A stretch of 64,000 bases of DNA from Eurosta solidaginis (GCF_040869045.1 NC_090320.1:143614941-143678940); one strand, 5' to 3'. Shown: positions 21,690 to 34,385, counted from the first letter of the stretch. Notes: a model not told the origin generated them from the letters alone. Translations and numbers: made by a program.

Positions 21690-22376
21690 GATTGTCATTA
21701 TTCACTTTTAATTGCCAAAGCTTACGCGCCCATTTACAAGATATTTAACTAGACTGAATAGCATCATCGTCGGATTTTCTAATTCTTTCCGAGACGTGGA
21801 TTGATAATGATACGTTTCTAGACATTCCCAATTTCGATAAAGTAATCCAATTTAAAATACCATATACAAGAGCTGATGGGGTTGCAATCTACCATAACAC
21901 ACATGACCAGGGTAGTGTTGTTACTCCACAAACAACACTCAACGCAAAACAATTGGAATCAATGTCCGTTCAGATTTCTAAGGTGAGAGAAATATGTGCT
22001 TGTGAGAGTACATTGGGTAGCAACAAAACAATTGTAATTGTAGCAATTTATATTTCTCCCAATAAAGCAATAACTAAAATTATTGAATTCATCCACGAGG
22101 GTTTAATAAAATATACCACAAAAGACTACCACAAAATGCCGATGATTTTAAGTGGAGATCAATGTAAATTTTGCCTCGGATACATCGATCTCATTAATTG
22201 AATTTCTCGCCACCAAATTTAATTTAAAGCTTTGCAGCAGTCGCACTGAATCTACAACGCGACCAAAAACAGCAATTGACGCCGTGTTTCAAAGGAACAT
22301 GGATCAAATCGAAACTAAGACATATGTTTCATATTTTAGTTATCATAAGCCACTTGTATCTTTTGTAGAAATTTGA
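21690..22376 (+). pseudogene. Helentron C-terminal AP-like endonuclease
   Basis: In broken frames the region reads LFTFNCQSLRAHLQDI, then DFLILSETWIDNDTF with the catalytic Glu, IVIVAIYISPNKA, LSGDQ (usually GDFN) and TTRPKTAIDAVF, the order of an APE-type endonuclease as in non-LTR elements. An endonuclease fused behind the helicase distinguishes Helentrons. Breaks include a stop near 21750 and a shift near 22170-22200. Last codon at 22374. Confidence 0.7.
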
Positions 22377-22478
22377 TTAATAATAATAAAATTAAAAGTC
22401 TAAAAATATTCCTTAGTTTAATTTAAAGAAGGTTACGCTTCAGAATTACCGATATCTGTCAACAAACAGATTTTCAGA

Positions 22479-22800
22479 GTATAAAATCACCATTCATTTA
22501 TTTCAGAGTTTTTTGAGTATAAAATCACCATTCCTTTATTTCAGAGTTTATAATTCAACATCACCACACTCATATAGCAGCTAGTGATGCTTTGTATGTA
22601 TATATGTGAGTGGAATTTTACGAACACACCACACTCATATAGCAAAAGCACCATAGACAATCTTAAGTACGGCATTTGACATGAAAATTAAAACGTCTGT
22701 ATGGCACATGTGGTAAGCGTGTGAATGAGCACGCAAAGGTCGCGGGTTCGAGGCTGGCTACTTTTTCTAATTTGTTTTTTTTTTTCATATAATTTCATTT
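22479..22800 (+). repeat. 3'-side direct repeats and second tRNA-like SINE
   Basis: 22479-22550 has two short copies of the gtataaaatcaccattc unit seen on the 5' side. 22628-22800 repeats the SINE of 15571-15735 with about a dozen changes (tggcacatgtggtaagcg, ggttcgaggctggc, then T-runs). The SINE-like unit thus stands on both sides of the Helentron gene in the same orientation. Confidence 0.65.
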
Positions 22801-22929
22801 TTTATCTTTTATATATGTTTTTTTTAATCATTTAATGCGAAACGTCACTTACATCATAATTGCATTTGATTTGTCTTTGTAATGGAATTTATTACGGTTG
22901 TGATATTTTGTGAGAAATAGAATTACCGA

Positions 22930-23041
22930 TATCTGTAAACAAATGAATTTTCATAATTTTGTTGGTTACGTTTAGGGACCGATATGCCGAAAGATAACAA
23001 CGGGGTTCGTGATAGACGGCGAAATGCTAAATTAAAGAAGT
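22930..23041 (+). repeat. degenerate copy of the Helentron gene 5' end
   Basis: ttttcataattttgttggtt, gatatgccg and cgtgatagacggcgaaatgc match 16098-16195, including the start codon region, and stop after about 100 bases. This suggests a non-autonomous derivative sharing the autonomous element's 5' end begins here. Confidence 0.6.
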
Positions 23042-23077
23042 AAACTTCCCCTGGGTTGCACCGCACACACTTATTAT

Positions 23078-24590
23078 ACCTTTCATGAAAATGAAATGGT
23101 ATATTAATTTCGTCACGAAACCCAAAATTGTAAGTCCTTAAAGGAAAATAGATAGACCCACCATTAAGTATACCGAAATAATCAGGTTGAAGAGCTAAGT
23201 TGATTTAGCCATGTCCGTCTGTCCGTCTATCCGTCTGTCTGTTTGTATGCAAACTAGTCCCTCAATTTTTGAGATATCTTGATAAAATTTGGTGAGCGGG
23301 TGTATTTGGGTGTCCGATTAGACATTTGTCGGAACCGGCCGGATCGGACCACTATAGCATATATCCTCCATACAACCGATTTTTCAGAAAAAGAGGATTT
23401 TTGTAATATCTTACTCAATTTAATAGATTGAAGCTTCAAACTTCACCATATAATTTGGTATATTGCATATATTGTTGCCTGAAAAAATTAATGAGATCGT
23501 TCGTATATATAGTATATATCCCCCCAACCGATTGTTCAGATAAGAAACTTTTCGTAATTGCTGCCCTATTTTAAGAGCTAGAGGCTTCAAATTTCAACGA
23601 ATGCTTACGTATATAGCATATATTGTTGTCTGAAAAAATCATACAGATTGGAGGTATATATAGTATATATATGGTGGTATATATAGTATATATATAGTAT
23701 ATATATACATATATATATTTTCGCAATTTTAGCCCCATTTTAACAGCTAGAAGCTTCAAATTTCACCGAATGCTTACGTATATGGCATATATTGTTGTCT
23801 GAAAAAATCATAGAGATCGGTTGTATATATAGTATATATCTCATACAACCGATTGTTCAGATAAGAAACTTTTCGCAATTTCTACCCCATTTTAACAGCT
23901 ATAAGCTTCAAATTTCACCGATTGCTTACGTATATAGGATATATTGTTGTGTCAAAAAATCATAGAGATCGGTGATATATATAATATATATATGATGGTA
24001 TATATAGTATATATATATATAATTTTTTTTGCGATTTCTTCCCCATTTTAACAGCTAGAAGCTTCAAATTTCACCAAATGGTTACGTGTATAGTATATAT
24101 TGTTGTCTGGAAAAATCATTGAGATCGGTGGTATATATAGTATATATCTCATACAACCGATTGTTCAGATAAGAAGCTTTGCGCAATTTCTGCCTCATTT
24201 TAACAGCTAGAAGCATCCAATTTCACCAAATGCTTACGTATATAGCATATATTTTTGTCTGAAAAAATCATAGAGATCGGTGGTATATATATTATATACT
24301 TCATATAAACTGTCATTTTTGCCCCTTTTTTACGGATAGATATCAAATTTCATCAAATAGTGACGTTTACGTCATATATTTTTGAAATACGTGACTCGTA
24401 GTCATAGTTTTTACATTCAGACCACAAAAAACGTGAAGCTTTGCATCCTCACACAAAGTACCTACCTATTTTTTATTTTTTATTTATCTTAAAATTCGTT
24501 TAGATATGTTCAAATTTCACCAAATGTTTACGTGTATAGCATATATTTTTGTCTGAAAAAATCATAGAGACCGGTGGTATATATAATCTC
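23078..24590 (+). repeat. minisatellite element, truncated at the block junction
   Basis: It opens with a hairpin (atacctttcat / atgaaatggtat), then a gtccgtctgtccgtctat-type run, then monomers of about 155-170 bp sharing acaaccgattgttcagataa, cattttaacagctagaagct and catatattgttgtctg, separated by TATA microsatellite. Copy 2 continues to a terminal hairpin at 34346-34366. A fixed head, repetitive core and hairpin tail is the architecture of Helentron-associated DINE/HINE elements; that link is inferred. Confidence 0.6.
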
Positions 24591-24596
24591 AATACC
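24591..24596. other. duplication junction with 6-base filler
   Basis: Copy 1 leaves the minisatellite after ataatctc and copy 2 begins with gtaacaaattgtcagg, with aatacc between. In the intact minisatellite (33723 on) ataatctc continues as atacaaccg. The six bases belong to neither side, which fits end joining. Confidence 0.6.
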
Positions 24597-24694
24597 GTAA
24601 CAAATTGTCAGGAAAGAGTTTTTTAAGTTAAACGGTTTTATTGAAAACAATACTTACATGAAGTAATAATAATACGAAAAGCTAGCGAAGCGAC

Positions 24695-24859
24695 AACCAC
24701 ACCACACTCATATAGCAAAAGCACCATAGACAATCTTAAGTACGGCAGTTGACATGAAAATGAAAGCGTCAATATGGCTCATGTGGTAAGCGTGCGAAGG
24801 AGCAGCAAAGGTCGCGGGTTCGACGCTGTCTACTGTTTCTAATTTTTTTTTTGTTTCTA
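24695..24859 (+). repeat. tRNA-like SINE, second block
   Basis: Same as 15571-15735, with A-box-like and B-box motifs and a trailing T-run. The tandem ~66-bp units follow at 24874-25014. Confidence 0.6.
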
Positions 24860-25266
24860 ATGTTTTTTTTAAGTATAAAATCACCATTCTTTTATTTGAG
24901 AGTTTAAAACCACACTCCGGTGCCAGAGAGTTTAAAAACTAATTGTAAAATCACTATTCTTTTATTTGAGAGTTTAAAACCACACTCCGGTGCCAGAGAG
25001 TGTAAAAGCTAATTTACCATACTTACATACATATGTAAATACAAATTTCTGAAATATATATGTACATATGTACATATGTGCCGTTATTTATAAGCAAAAT
25101 ATTGCATATTTTGTGATTTGAAATTATATGTACTATGTAATATTCTATTCAGTTTATTGAATTCAGCGAAGTCGGAGTAAAACGTCATAGAGATCGCGCG
25201 CTGTGCTTACTGTTTCCGGGTTTTCATAATTTTGTTGGTTACACCATATTGCGTTTAGGGATCGAT

Positions 25267-26698
25267 ATGCCGCGAAATAGGAACGGGGCTCGTGACCAAC
25301 GGCGAATGCTAACTAGAAAAACCCCAAAAACTTCAATTGAACTAACACGTGAATGTCGTGCACGCCGGAGGACATTAATGAATGTGCTAAACAGTGAACA
25401 CGGTGGTCGTAAGTACCTTTTTACACAAGTGCATATCGCCCGTTCCAAAGTAAAGATGTGTAAATCAAAATTTTGGTTTTTCGGGTTTTTATGATAAACA
25501 TAAATAACTGACTGATGAGATTGTTCTCTAAAATGCAAAATGGTCAAAAGTACGAAAATTGCGTCCGTGATGTCTTTGAATTTTTTTTTTTTTTTTGTAA
25601 AGGAGCTCTATGAAAAAAAAAAATAAAAATTTGAACTCGTTTTCCAAAAAAATTAAAATTTTGAAATACATCTCTTTACTTTGGAACGAGCGATATGTAT
25701 TTCGTAATCAATAGTCAAATCTTTCTTATTTGATATTTGTTGTAGTGGATATATCACCTGTGCAAGAACATGCTCCCATTGGACATAATGATGTAGTTTA
25801 TCCTTGTGAGTACTCAAATACTTTTACATAGATATGTATATGTGCATATGTATCGCTCATTTAATTCAATTGTGTGCTAACTCTAAAATTACGATTTTTG
25901 AACTAATTGCGAATCATTGTGCCCAATGATTCATGATCTTTGTTGTGTAAAAAATTTTTGGTGATGGTTAAGATAAAAATTAAATAATACTTGTTGACAG
26001 CTGAAATGGCTCTTCTAAAAAGTTACATATAGGTACATATGTATTTTGAAAAGTGCCACTGCTTAAAATAAATGAGCGATATATATATGTGTGTAAACAT
26101 CGTTTCGTTCATTGGTCTTAAAACCTTAATTTATAACTCACATTTCAGCTGATCCACAAGCGGATATACATAGTCATATTCCGTACTCACATTTTCACCG
26201 AAACACAGTTGCCCATAGACAGTTTCAAAACAAGTTTTTAGACAATCCGTTTGGATATATATGCTCCGTGTGTGATCAATTGTGGTTCAAGTTGGATTTA
26301 AAACCACCACGCGCAGAACATGAACAACTTTTAAGTGAAATTATTGAAAATTATAACGCCACTGAGAATATTTTACTGTGCAATACGTGTTACATGGCTA
26401 TCCAAAAAAAAGTTATTCCAACGATGTCTAAATTTAGCGGTTTTAAATATCCAAAAAAACCCAGAGTTTTTACCACCTCTAGATTTAATTACCGAGAGAC
26501 TCGTCTCTCTACGAATTCCTTTCATGCAAATAAGGCGGTTGCGACACGTTCATGGGCAATACGGAATTTATGGGCAAATAATTAATGTACCCGTCGACGT
26601 GAATAATATGGTAAGTCATTTACCTCGAAAGATGATGACCATTGCATTAATGTTCATATCAAGAGGAAGAAAATTCACTATCAAACTTTTTATCGGGA
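25267..26698 (+). pseudogene. Helentron RepHel N-terminal exons, second block
   Basis: Counterpart of 16143-17574 with the same two predicted introns (donors at 25409 and 25806, acceptors ending 25745 and 26148) and the same three frameshifts. One substitution changes His to Leu in the shifted frame near 26687. Confidence 0.7.
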
Positions 26699-28732
26699 AT
26701 GGTAAATAAAAGAACACTTCGTTTATGGCTTCAATATTTGACGCAAACACCACTATATGTTATGTACGATATTAAAATCGATGAAAGCTTTTTCAATGAA
26801 GATAGTATTATTGAAATCAATAGAGAAGAAATAAGTGAAAATATACCACTCGAAGAAAGTCTAACTGCGCAGAAACAAACTCTGATGTGGAATGATTATG
26901 AGTATTTACGCATTGCACCTGGGCAGAATAATCCTCCGAAAAGCATAATGTTTGATGAACACGCTGAAGAACTCTCCTTTCCATCGATTTACTTAGGTCA
27001 TTTCCGTAAATTCAGAGAGGGAGTAAACGCTACACAATTTACAATAGCGACTAGTGAATTAAGGAGATCTGACAGACGGGGAGTTACTCCGTATCATTTA
27101 TTGTACGTTGCTATGAAAATTATGAGGTTAAGAGTCCGTGATTCACTCACTATTGCTTTCAAGCATGTAGGAAGAAACACCAATATTACACGACAGCAAA
27201 TTGAATCAGAAGGGTATATAAATAATTGTATAGAAAGTAATTTAGCTTTCTTGCGATCAATACCAAATTTTCTTTGGTATTGGAAAGAACGCAAACGGGA
27301 CCTTTTCGCAATAATTCGACAGTTAGGCAAACCTACGATGTTTCTCACGTTGAGTGCCAATGAAATTGGATGGAAAAATTTAATACAAGTGTTATTTAAA
27401 TTAAAGAATAATGGACAAGAAATATCAACGGAGGAGGCTGAGTCATTGGATTACATATCAAAAACTACGCTTGTAAATGAAGATGCTGTGACTTGTGCAA
27501 CATATTTCAATAAAATAGTCAATATTATTTTGAATATTCTTCAGTTGAAGAAAAATAGCCCATTTGGAACTTTTCGTGTAGTCGACTATTTTAAACGAAT
27601 TGAGTTCCAACATAGGGGTAGCCCCCATGCACATATTTTATTGTGGATGAATAATGTGCCATCGGATGCGCTTGGCACAGGTAAACAAAATGCTATAGCT
27701 ATGATAGATCAATTGATATCAGTTTCTTCAGTCGAAGCTTCTGGATATATTCGCTTGCAAACTCACAAGCATACTTTTACCTGTTACAAAACAACAAACG
27801 CTAACCAGCCTCAGAAATGTCGATTTGATGCTCCATTTATGCCGTGTAAGTTCACGACGATATTGAAACAAATGCAGAAAAATCATCCAGAATATGCTAG
27901 TTATGCTCGGCGATATAAACAATTACAAGTTAACCTCGAGAACAACGATTACGAAAGTATTGAATCATTTTACAAAGAAAATCAGGTTTCATCAGACGAA
28001 GATTACTTTTCCATTCTTGAAGCTGGCATTGTCAGACCGAAGGTATTTTTAAAACGACAGCCGAGTGAAAAATGGCACAACGCTTTCAATCCTTAAATTT
28101 TCAATATATTACAATCAAATACAGATTTACAGTTCATCATCGAAGAATGCTCTTGTGCTGCGTACGTGGTTGAATACGTTAATAAAACCAATAGAGGAAT
28201 TAGCAACTTACAGCGACAAATGCTTGAAATAATGAATGATCATCCTGAGTTCGATACAGTTGAAATAACACGGAAAATTAGTGTCAATATGCTTAACACT
28301 GTTGAATTAACAAGTCAAGAAGCAACGTGGTACCTACTTCGTGAACCGATGTCCAAAAGTTCAGTATCCGTAGTTTATATCCCTACCGTATGGCCTATTG
28401 AACGACAGCGTATTAGACGAACACAAAAAGAATTGGATGAAATGAGTACCGACGAAAGTTCAACAAACGTTTGGAAAGAAAATTGGTTTGATAAATATGA
28501 GCAACGCCCAGAAGAAATGGAGGGGTTGACACTTGCGGAATTCGTTTCTGATTATACCAAAAGTTCAAGAGGAGTGTATATTCATCGGAAGCAACGTCGT
28601 ATCATTCGTTATAGAAATTATGATATAGCTTCAGATTTTAATGAATATAAACGAGAAATGGTGACTTTATACATCCCATTTCGCAATGAAGAAGCTGAAA
28701 TTCTTGACGAAATTAAATTTATTGGGATCTAG
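26699..28732 (+). pseudogene. Helentron Rep (HUH) domain, second block
   Basis: Counterpart of 17575-19608. The HUH pair in SPHAHILLW and the double Tyr in AAYVVEYVNK (28163 and 28175) are kept, and the same in-frame stops stand at 28094-28096 and 28730-28732. A Lys-to-Asn change (27478) is the only difference I saw. Confidence 0.85.
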
Positions 28733-30663
28733 GATGAAAATGAAAATCATATTTTGGAACGTCGTAGAGAGTTTGAGTCAGATTTAGACATAAACAAGTA
28801 CATAGAGATTTGTCGACAACTTTGTCGTGAAGATGACCAAGGGAACGAAAGCGATGAAAGCGGTGAAGTTGCTACCAGATTTCCAGAGTGCAACCCATTC
28901 CAAACATTGTATGATAATCCAAATTCGAACGTAAACAGTGATTTGCGCTTAGCGACATTAAATAAACTGGGAGCTATTGCCAAACGAAAAGAAAATCTGA
29001 TGCCAAATGAAGAATTTTATAAACTCATGAGGATGTCAAACCAAAAACAAAAGGAGCTTTTGATGCATGTCATTCACAATCTGCAATTACAAAATCCATC
29101 TATGTTGCAAATCTTCTTCACGGGACCTGCCGGGTGCGGAAAAACTTTTGTGATTAAACTCTTGATGGAAATTTATAACCGATATTCAGAAAGCGATGGA
29201 TTTTGCAATGCTTATAAAACTTGTGCTTCAACTGGAAAAGCTGCTATTGCTATTGATGGGACAACGATACACACTGCACTAAAGATAAGTATTTCAAAGT
29301 TGCTTCCGCTATCAATTGAAGTAGCACAACAAGATAAATCCCTGTTTAAATACGTTCGAGTATTGATTATCGACGAAATTAGTATGATAGGGGCCGAGCT
29401 GTTGTCCCAAGTTGATTTCAGACTAAAGCAGATTTTCAAACAAACTTTGGAGGTTTGGATCTTATTTTAATTGGCGATCTACATCAGCTACCACCTGTTC
29501 GTGCTACACCGATTTATAAGCAAATCAAGAACCAACTAGCAGGTCCAACACTATGGCGGGGGCTAAAATTTTTTGAACTAAATGAAGTGATGCGACAGAG
29601 CAATCGAACTTTTTCAACAATATTAACAAAAATTGGTGATGGTCAGCTGTTAGAAGAGGAAGAGTTGGAACTAATGGAGTCACGATTTTACTCCGAAGAG
29701 GAGGCTGACACAATTTGCCCAAATGGTATACGATTGTTCTTCGATAATCATTCAGTTGCTAATTACAATAATAAAATTTTAAACACTGCAATCTAAAAAG
29801 TCATTTCCGAAGCAACAGATGTATACATTGGTTGCCAAGGTGCTGAACAGCAAACTTTTATGAGGCAAAAATTACACAAAATGTCCGTTATCGATACAGG
29901 AAATTACGTTGGTTATCGATAAACCATACATCCTAACAACTAATATTGACGTGTCAGACGGGTTAGCTAATGGCGCTACCGCAAACTTAATTTTTATAGA
30001 ATATAATGACAATGGGGAGATTGGTCGTTTATGGCTGCATTTCGCTGATTCTGCTAAAACTGGTGAAAAAATCAGAAGAAAAGCAGCGGCGTTAATACAT
30101 AAGTACAATATTTCACAACTGGCAGTGCCAATAGACCGAAGAACTTCCTCTATACCATTTACACGCAATAAAACAGTTCTTGTAAAGCGAAACCATTTTC
30201 CTCTGATCTCTGCGTGTGCGATAACGATTCATAAGTCACAAGGCGGTACATTTGGTAAGATGTTGTTGTTGTAGCGATTAGGTTACTCCCCGAAGGTTTT
30301 GGGGAGTGTTATCGATGTGATGGTCCTTTGTCGGATACAGATCCGATACGCTCCGGTAACAGCACCATTAAGGTGCTGGCCCGACCATCTCGGGGACGAT
30401 TTATATGGCCACATTAAACCTTCAGGCCATCCCTCCCTCCCCACCCCAAGTTCCCTGAGGAGCTTGGGGTCGCCAGAGCCTCGTCTGTTAGTGAAACGGG
30501 ATTCGCCGCTCGAAGGTGAGGTTGACAATTGGGTTGGAGAAGCTATATATTGCGATACACAACCCCTTGAATCCCATTTGGTGAGATCGTCTACCAGTAT
30601 GATAAATCACATGCTCAACAGCTACTATACGTCGCATTATCACGAGTAACATCGATCCACGGG
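28733..30663 (+). pseudogene. Helentron helicase domain, second block
   Basis: Counterpart of 19609-21530, with Walker A GPAGCGKT, Walker B LIIDEIS and the late VALSRVTSIHG motif. Here KYNISQLAVPIDRRTS is read without the stop found in copy 1, so the open stretch 29909-30274 is longer. Since the ancestral base is more likely the Ser codon, copy 1 took a new mutation after duplication. The insertion at 30262-30574 still splits the gene. Confidence 0.85.
30262..30574 (-). mobile_element. (CAA)n-tailed insertion in the helicase, second block
   Basis: Same insertion and same imperfect 13-bp flanking duplication as 21138-21441. It is 9 bp longer, with gaggagctt-type sequence near 30456 that copy 1 lacks. 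Confidence 0.75.
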
Positions 30664-30822
30664 CTTCATCTTGTCTCAAAAAAAAAGATGATAGAACATT
30701 TTATCACGGCCGGAGACCAACAGTATCCACAATTGAGTTGCGAGCTGGATTTGAAAGGCTTAACTTGAATCGACTTGAAACAATTCAAAATGTATTATAT
30801 GATTTTATAAATGCGAGAAATG

Positions 30823-31509
30823 GATTGTCATTATTCACTTTTAATTGCCAAAGCTTACGCGCCCATTTACAAGATATTTAACTAGACTGAATAGCATCAT
30901 CGTCGGATTTTCTAATTCTTTCCGAGACGTGGATTGATAATGATACGTTTCTAGACATTCCCAATTTCGATAAAGTAATCCAATTTAAAATACCATATAC
31001 AAGAGCTGATGGGGTTGCAATCTACCATAACACACATGACCAGGGTAGTGTTGTTACTCCACAAACAACACTCAACGCAAAACAATTGGAATCAATGTCC
31101 GTTCAGATTTCTAAGGTGAGAGAAATATGTGCTTGTGAGAGTACATTGGGTAGCAACAAAACAATTGTAATTGTAGCAATTTATATTTCTCCCAATAAAG
31201 CAATAACTAAAATTATTGAATTCATCCACGAGGGTTTAATAAAATATACCACAAAAGACTACCACAAAATGCCGATGATTTTAAGTGGAGATCAATGTAA
31301 ATTTTGCCTCGGATACATCGATCTCATTAATTGAATTTCTCGCCACCAAATTTAATTTAAAGCTTTGCAGCAGTCGCACTGAATCTACAACGCGACCAAA
31401 AACAGCAATTGACGCCGTGTTTCAAAGGAACATGGATCAAATCGAAACTAAGACATATGTTTCATATTTTAGTTATCATAAGCCACTTGTATCTTTTGTA
31501 GAAATTTGA
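30823..31509 (+). pseudogene. Helentron AP-like endonuclease, second block
   Basis: Counterpart of 21690-22376 with the same breaks: FTFNCQSLRAHLQDI, LILSETWIDND, VAIYISPNKA, RPKTAIDAVFQR. No difference from copy 1 noticed. Confidence 0.7.
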
Positions 31510-31611
31510 TTAATAATAATAAAATTAAAAGTCTAAAAATATTCCTTAGTTTAATTTAAAGAAGGTTACGCTTCAGAATTACCGATATCTGTCAACAAAC
31601 AGATTTTCAGA

Positions 31612-32174
31612 GTATAAAATCACCATTCATTTATTTCAGAGTTTTTTGAGTATAAAATCACCATTCCTTTATTTCAGAGTTTATAATTCAACATCACCAC
31701 ACTCATATAGCAGCTAGTGATGCTTTGTATGTATATATGTGAGTGGAATTTTACGAACACACCACACTCATATAGCAAAAGCACCATAGACAATCTTAAG
31801 TACGGCATTTGACATGAAAATTAAAACGTCTGTATGGCACATGTGGTAAGCGTGTGAATGAGCACGCAAAGGTCGCGGGTTCGAGGCTGGCTACTTTTTC
31901 TAATTTGTTTTTTTTTTTCATATAATTTCTTTTTTTATCTTTTATATATGTTTTTTTTAATCATTTAATGCGAAACGTCACTTACATCATAATTGCATTT
32001 GATTTGTCTTTGTAATGGAATTTATTACGGTTGTGATATTTTGTGAGAAATAGAATTACCGATATCTGTAAACAAATGAATTTTCATAATTTTGTTGGTT
32101 ACGTTTAGGGACCGATATGCCGAAAGATAACAACGGGGTTCGTGATAGACGGCGAAATGCTAAATTAAAGAAGT
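31612..32174 (+). repeat. 3'-side repeats, SINE and 5'-end fragment, second block
   Basis: Counterparts of 22479-22550, 22628-22800 and 22930-23041 at offset 9133. One base differs at 31930. Confidence 0.65.
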
Positions 32175-32210
32175 AAACTTCCCCTGGGTTGCACCGCACA
32201 CACTTATTAT

Positions 32211-34385
32211 ACCTTTCATGAAAATGAAATGGTATATTAATTTCGTCACGAAACCCAAAATTGTAAGTCCTTAAAGGAAAATAGATAGACCCACCATTAA
32301 GTATACCGAAATAATCAGGTTGAAGAGCTAAGTTGATTTAGCCATGTCCGTCTGTCCGTCTATCCGTCTGTCTGTTTGTATGCAAACTAGTCCCTCAATT
32401 TTTGAGATATCTTGATAAAATTTGGTGAGCGGGTGTATTTGGGTGTCCGATTAGACATTTGTCGGAACCGGCCGGATCGGACCACTATAGCATATATCCT
32501 CCATACAACCGATTTTTCAGAAAAAGAGGATTTTTGTAATATCTTACTCAATTTAATAGATTGAAGCTTCAAACTTCACCATATAATTTGGTATATTGCA
32601 TATATTGTTGCCTGAAAAAATTAATGAGATCGTTCGTATATATAGTATATATCCCCCCAACCGATTGTTCAGATAAGAAACTTTTCGTAATTGCTGCCCT
32701 ATTTTAAGAGCTAGAGGCTTCAAATTTCAACGAATGCTTACGTATATAGCATATATTGTTGTCTGAAAAAATCATACAGATTGGAGGTATATATAGTATA
32801 TATATGGTGGTATATATAGTATATATATAGTATATATATACATATATATATTTTCGCAATTTTAGCCCCATTTTAACAGCTAGAAGCTTCAAATTTCACC
32901 GAATGCTTACGTATATGGCATATATTGTTGTCTGAAAAAATCATAGAGATCGGTTGTATATATAGTATATATCTCATACAACCGATTGTTCAGATAAGAA
33001 ACTTTTCGCAATTTCTACCCCATTTTAACAGCTATAAGCTTCAAATTTCACCGATTGCTTACGTATATAGGATATATTGTTGTGTCAAAAAATCATAGAG
33101 ATCGGTGATATATATAATATATATATGATGGTATATATAGTATATATATATATAATTTTTTTTGCGATTTCTTCCCCATTTTAACAGCTAGAAGCTTCAA
33201 ATTTCACCAAATGGTTACGTGTATAGTATATATTGTTGTCTGGAAAAATCATTGAGATCGGTGGTATATATAGTATATATCTCATACAACCGATTGTTCA
33301 GATAAGAAGCTTTGCGCAATTTCTGCCTCATTTTAACAGCTAGAAGCATCCAATTTCACCAAATGCTTACGTATATAGCATATATTTTTGTCTGAAAAAA
33401 TCATAGAGATCGGTGGTATATATATTATATACTTCATATAAACTGTCATTTTTGCCCCTTTTTTACGGATAGATATCAAATTTCATCAAATAGTGACGTT
33501 TACGTCATATATTTTTGAAATACGTGACTCGTAGTCATAGTTTTTACATTCAGACCACAAAAAACGTGAAGCTTTGCATCCTCACACAAAGTACCTACCT
33601 ATTTTTTATTTTTTATTTATCTTAAAATTCGTTTAGATATGTTCAAATTTCACCAAATGTTTACGTGTATAGCATATATTTTTGTCTGAAAAAATCATAG
33701 AGACCGGTGGTATATATAATCTCATACAACCGATTGTTCAGATAAGAAACTTTGCGCAATTTCTTCCCCATTTTAACAGCTAGAAGCTTCAAATTTCACC
33801 AAATGCTTACGTGTATAGTATATATTGTTCTCTGAAAAAATCATTGAGATCGGTGGTATATATAGTATATATCTCATACAACCGATTGTTCAGATAAGAA
33901 ACTTTGCGAAATTTCTGCCCCATTTTAACAGCTAGAAGCTTCAAATTTCACCAAATGCTTACGTATATAGCATATATTGTTGTCTGAAAAAATCATAGGG
34001 ATCGGTGGTACATATATTATATACCCCATATAAACTGTATTTTTGTGCCCTTTTTTTACGGCTAGAAGCGTCAAACTACATAAAATTGCATCAAATAGTT
34101 ACGTTTACGTCATATATTGTTGAAATACGTGATTCGTAGTCATAGTTTTTCACGCAGACCACAAAAAACCTGAAACTTTGCATCCTCACACAAAGTACCT
34201 ACCTATTTTTATTTTATATTTATCTTAAAAATCGTTTAGGTATGTAGATCTGTTCACTATATATTTCTTATCTTATACATCCGATTATTCGGAGATTACG
34301 AATGGGATAAGATTATTGTTCAGCCCCATTCATGAAAGGTATGAAGTCTTCGGCACAGCCGAAGACAGTCCCGTCCTTACTTGTT
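32211..34385 (+). repeat. minisatellite element, full length, with terminal hairpin
   Basis: Same head and monomers as 23078-24590, continuing past the duplicated part (33723 on) with further ~160-bp monomers. It ends in catgaaaggtat, which mirrors the atacctttcat head, followed by a perfect hairpin and cagtcccgtccttacttg. The whole unit is therefore about 2.17 kb here. Confidence 0.65.
34346..34366 (+). repeat. perfect 9-bp-stem hairpin near the element end
   Basis: gtcttcggc, loop aca, gccgaagac. Rolling-circle elements use a hairpin just inside the 3' end as a stop signal. Here it sits about 19 bases from the apparent end of the minisatellite element. The role is inferred. Confidence 0.65.

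Larger units (their letters stand above)
15473..24590 (+). mobile_element. Helentron-containing block, tandem copy 1
   Basis: This block is repeated almost base for base from 24597, offset 9124. It holds, in order, a tRNA-like SINE, short direct repeats, a RepHel-endonuclease gene with frameshifts, more direct repeats, a second SINE, a fragment of the gene's 5' end, and a minisatellite element cut short at 24590. Helentrons are rolling-circle transposons that differ from canonical Helitrons in a C-terminal AP endonuclease, seen here at 21690-22376. I could not fix the element termini. All the disabling changes are shared with copy 2, apart from one extra stop at 20989. Confidence 0.85.
24597..33722 (+). 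mobile_element. Helentron-containing block, tandem copy 2
   Basis: It repeats 15473-24590 at offset 9124, and 9133 after the 9-bp difference near 30456. Differences I noticed by eye: 26687 (T for A at 17563), 27478 (T for G at 18354, Asn for Lys), 30114 (C for G at 20990, restoring a Ser codon), the 9 bp, and 31930. All frameshifts, both Rep stops and the helicase insertion are shared, so the block was already dead when duplicated. The sequence after 33722 continues the minisatellite that is cut short in copy 1. Confidence 0.9.

Noticed and set aside
15473..33722. Reading the two 9.1-kb direct repeats as LTRs or as a CRISPR-like array
   Set aside because: They contain whole genes and SINEs, have no LTR ends or primer site, and no short repeat-spacer pattern occurs anywhere in the window.
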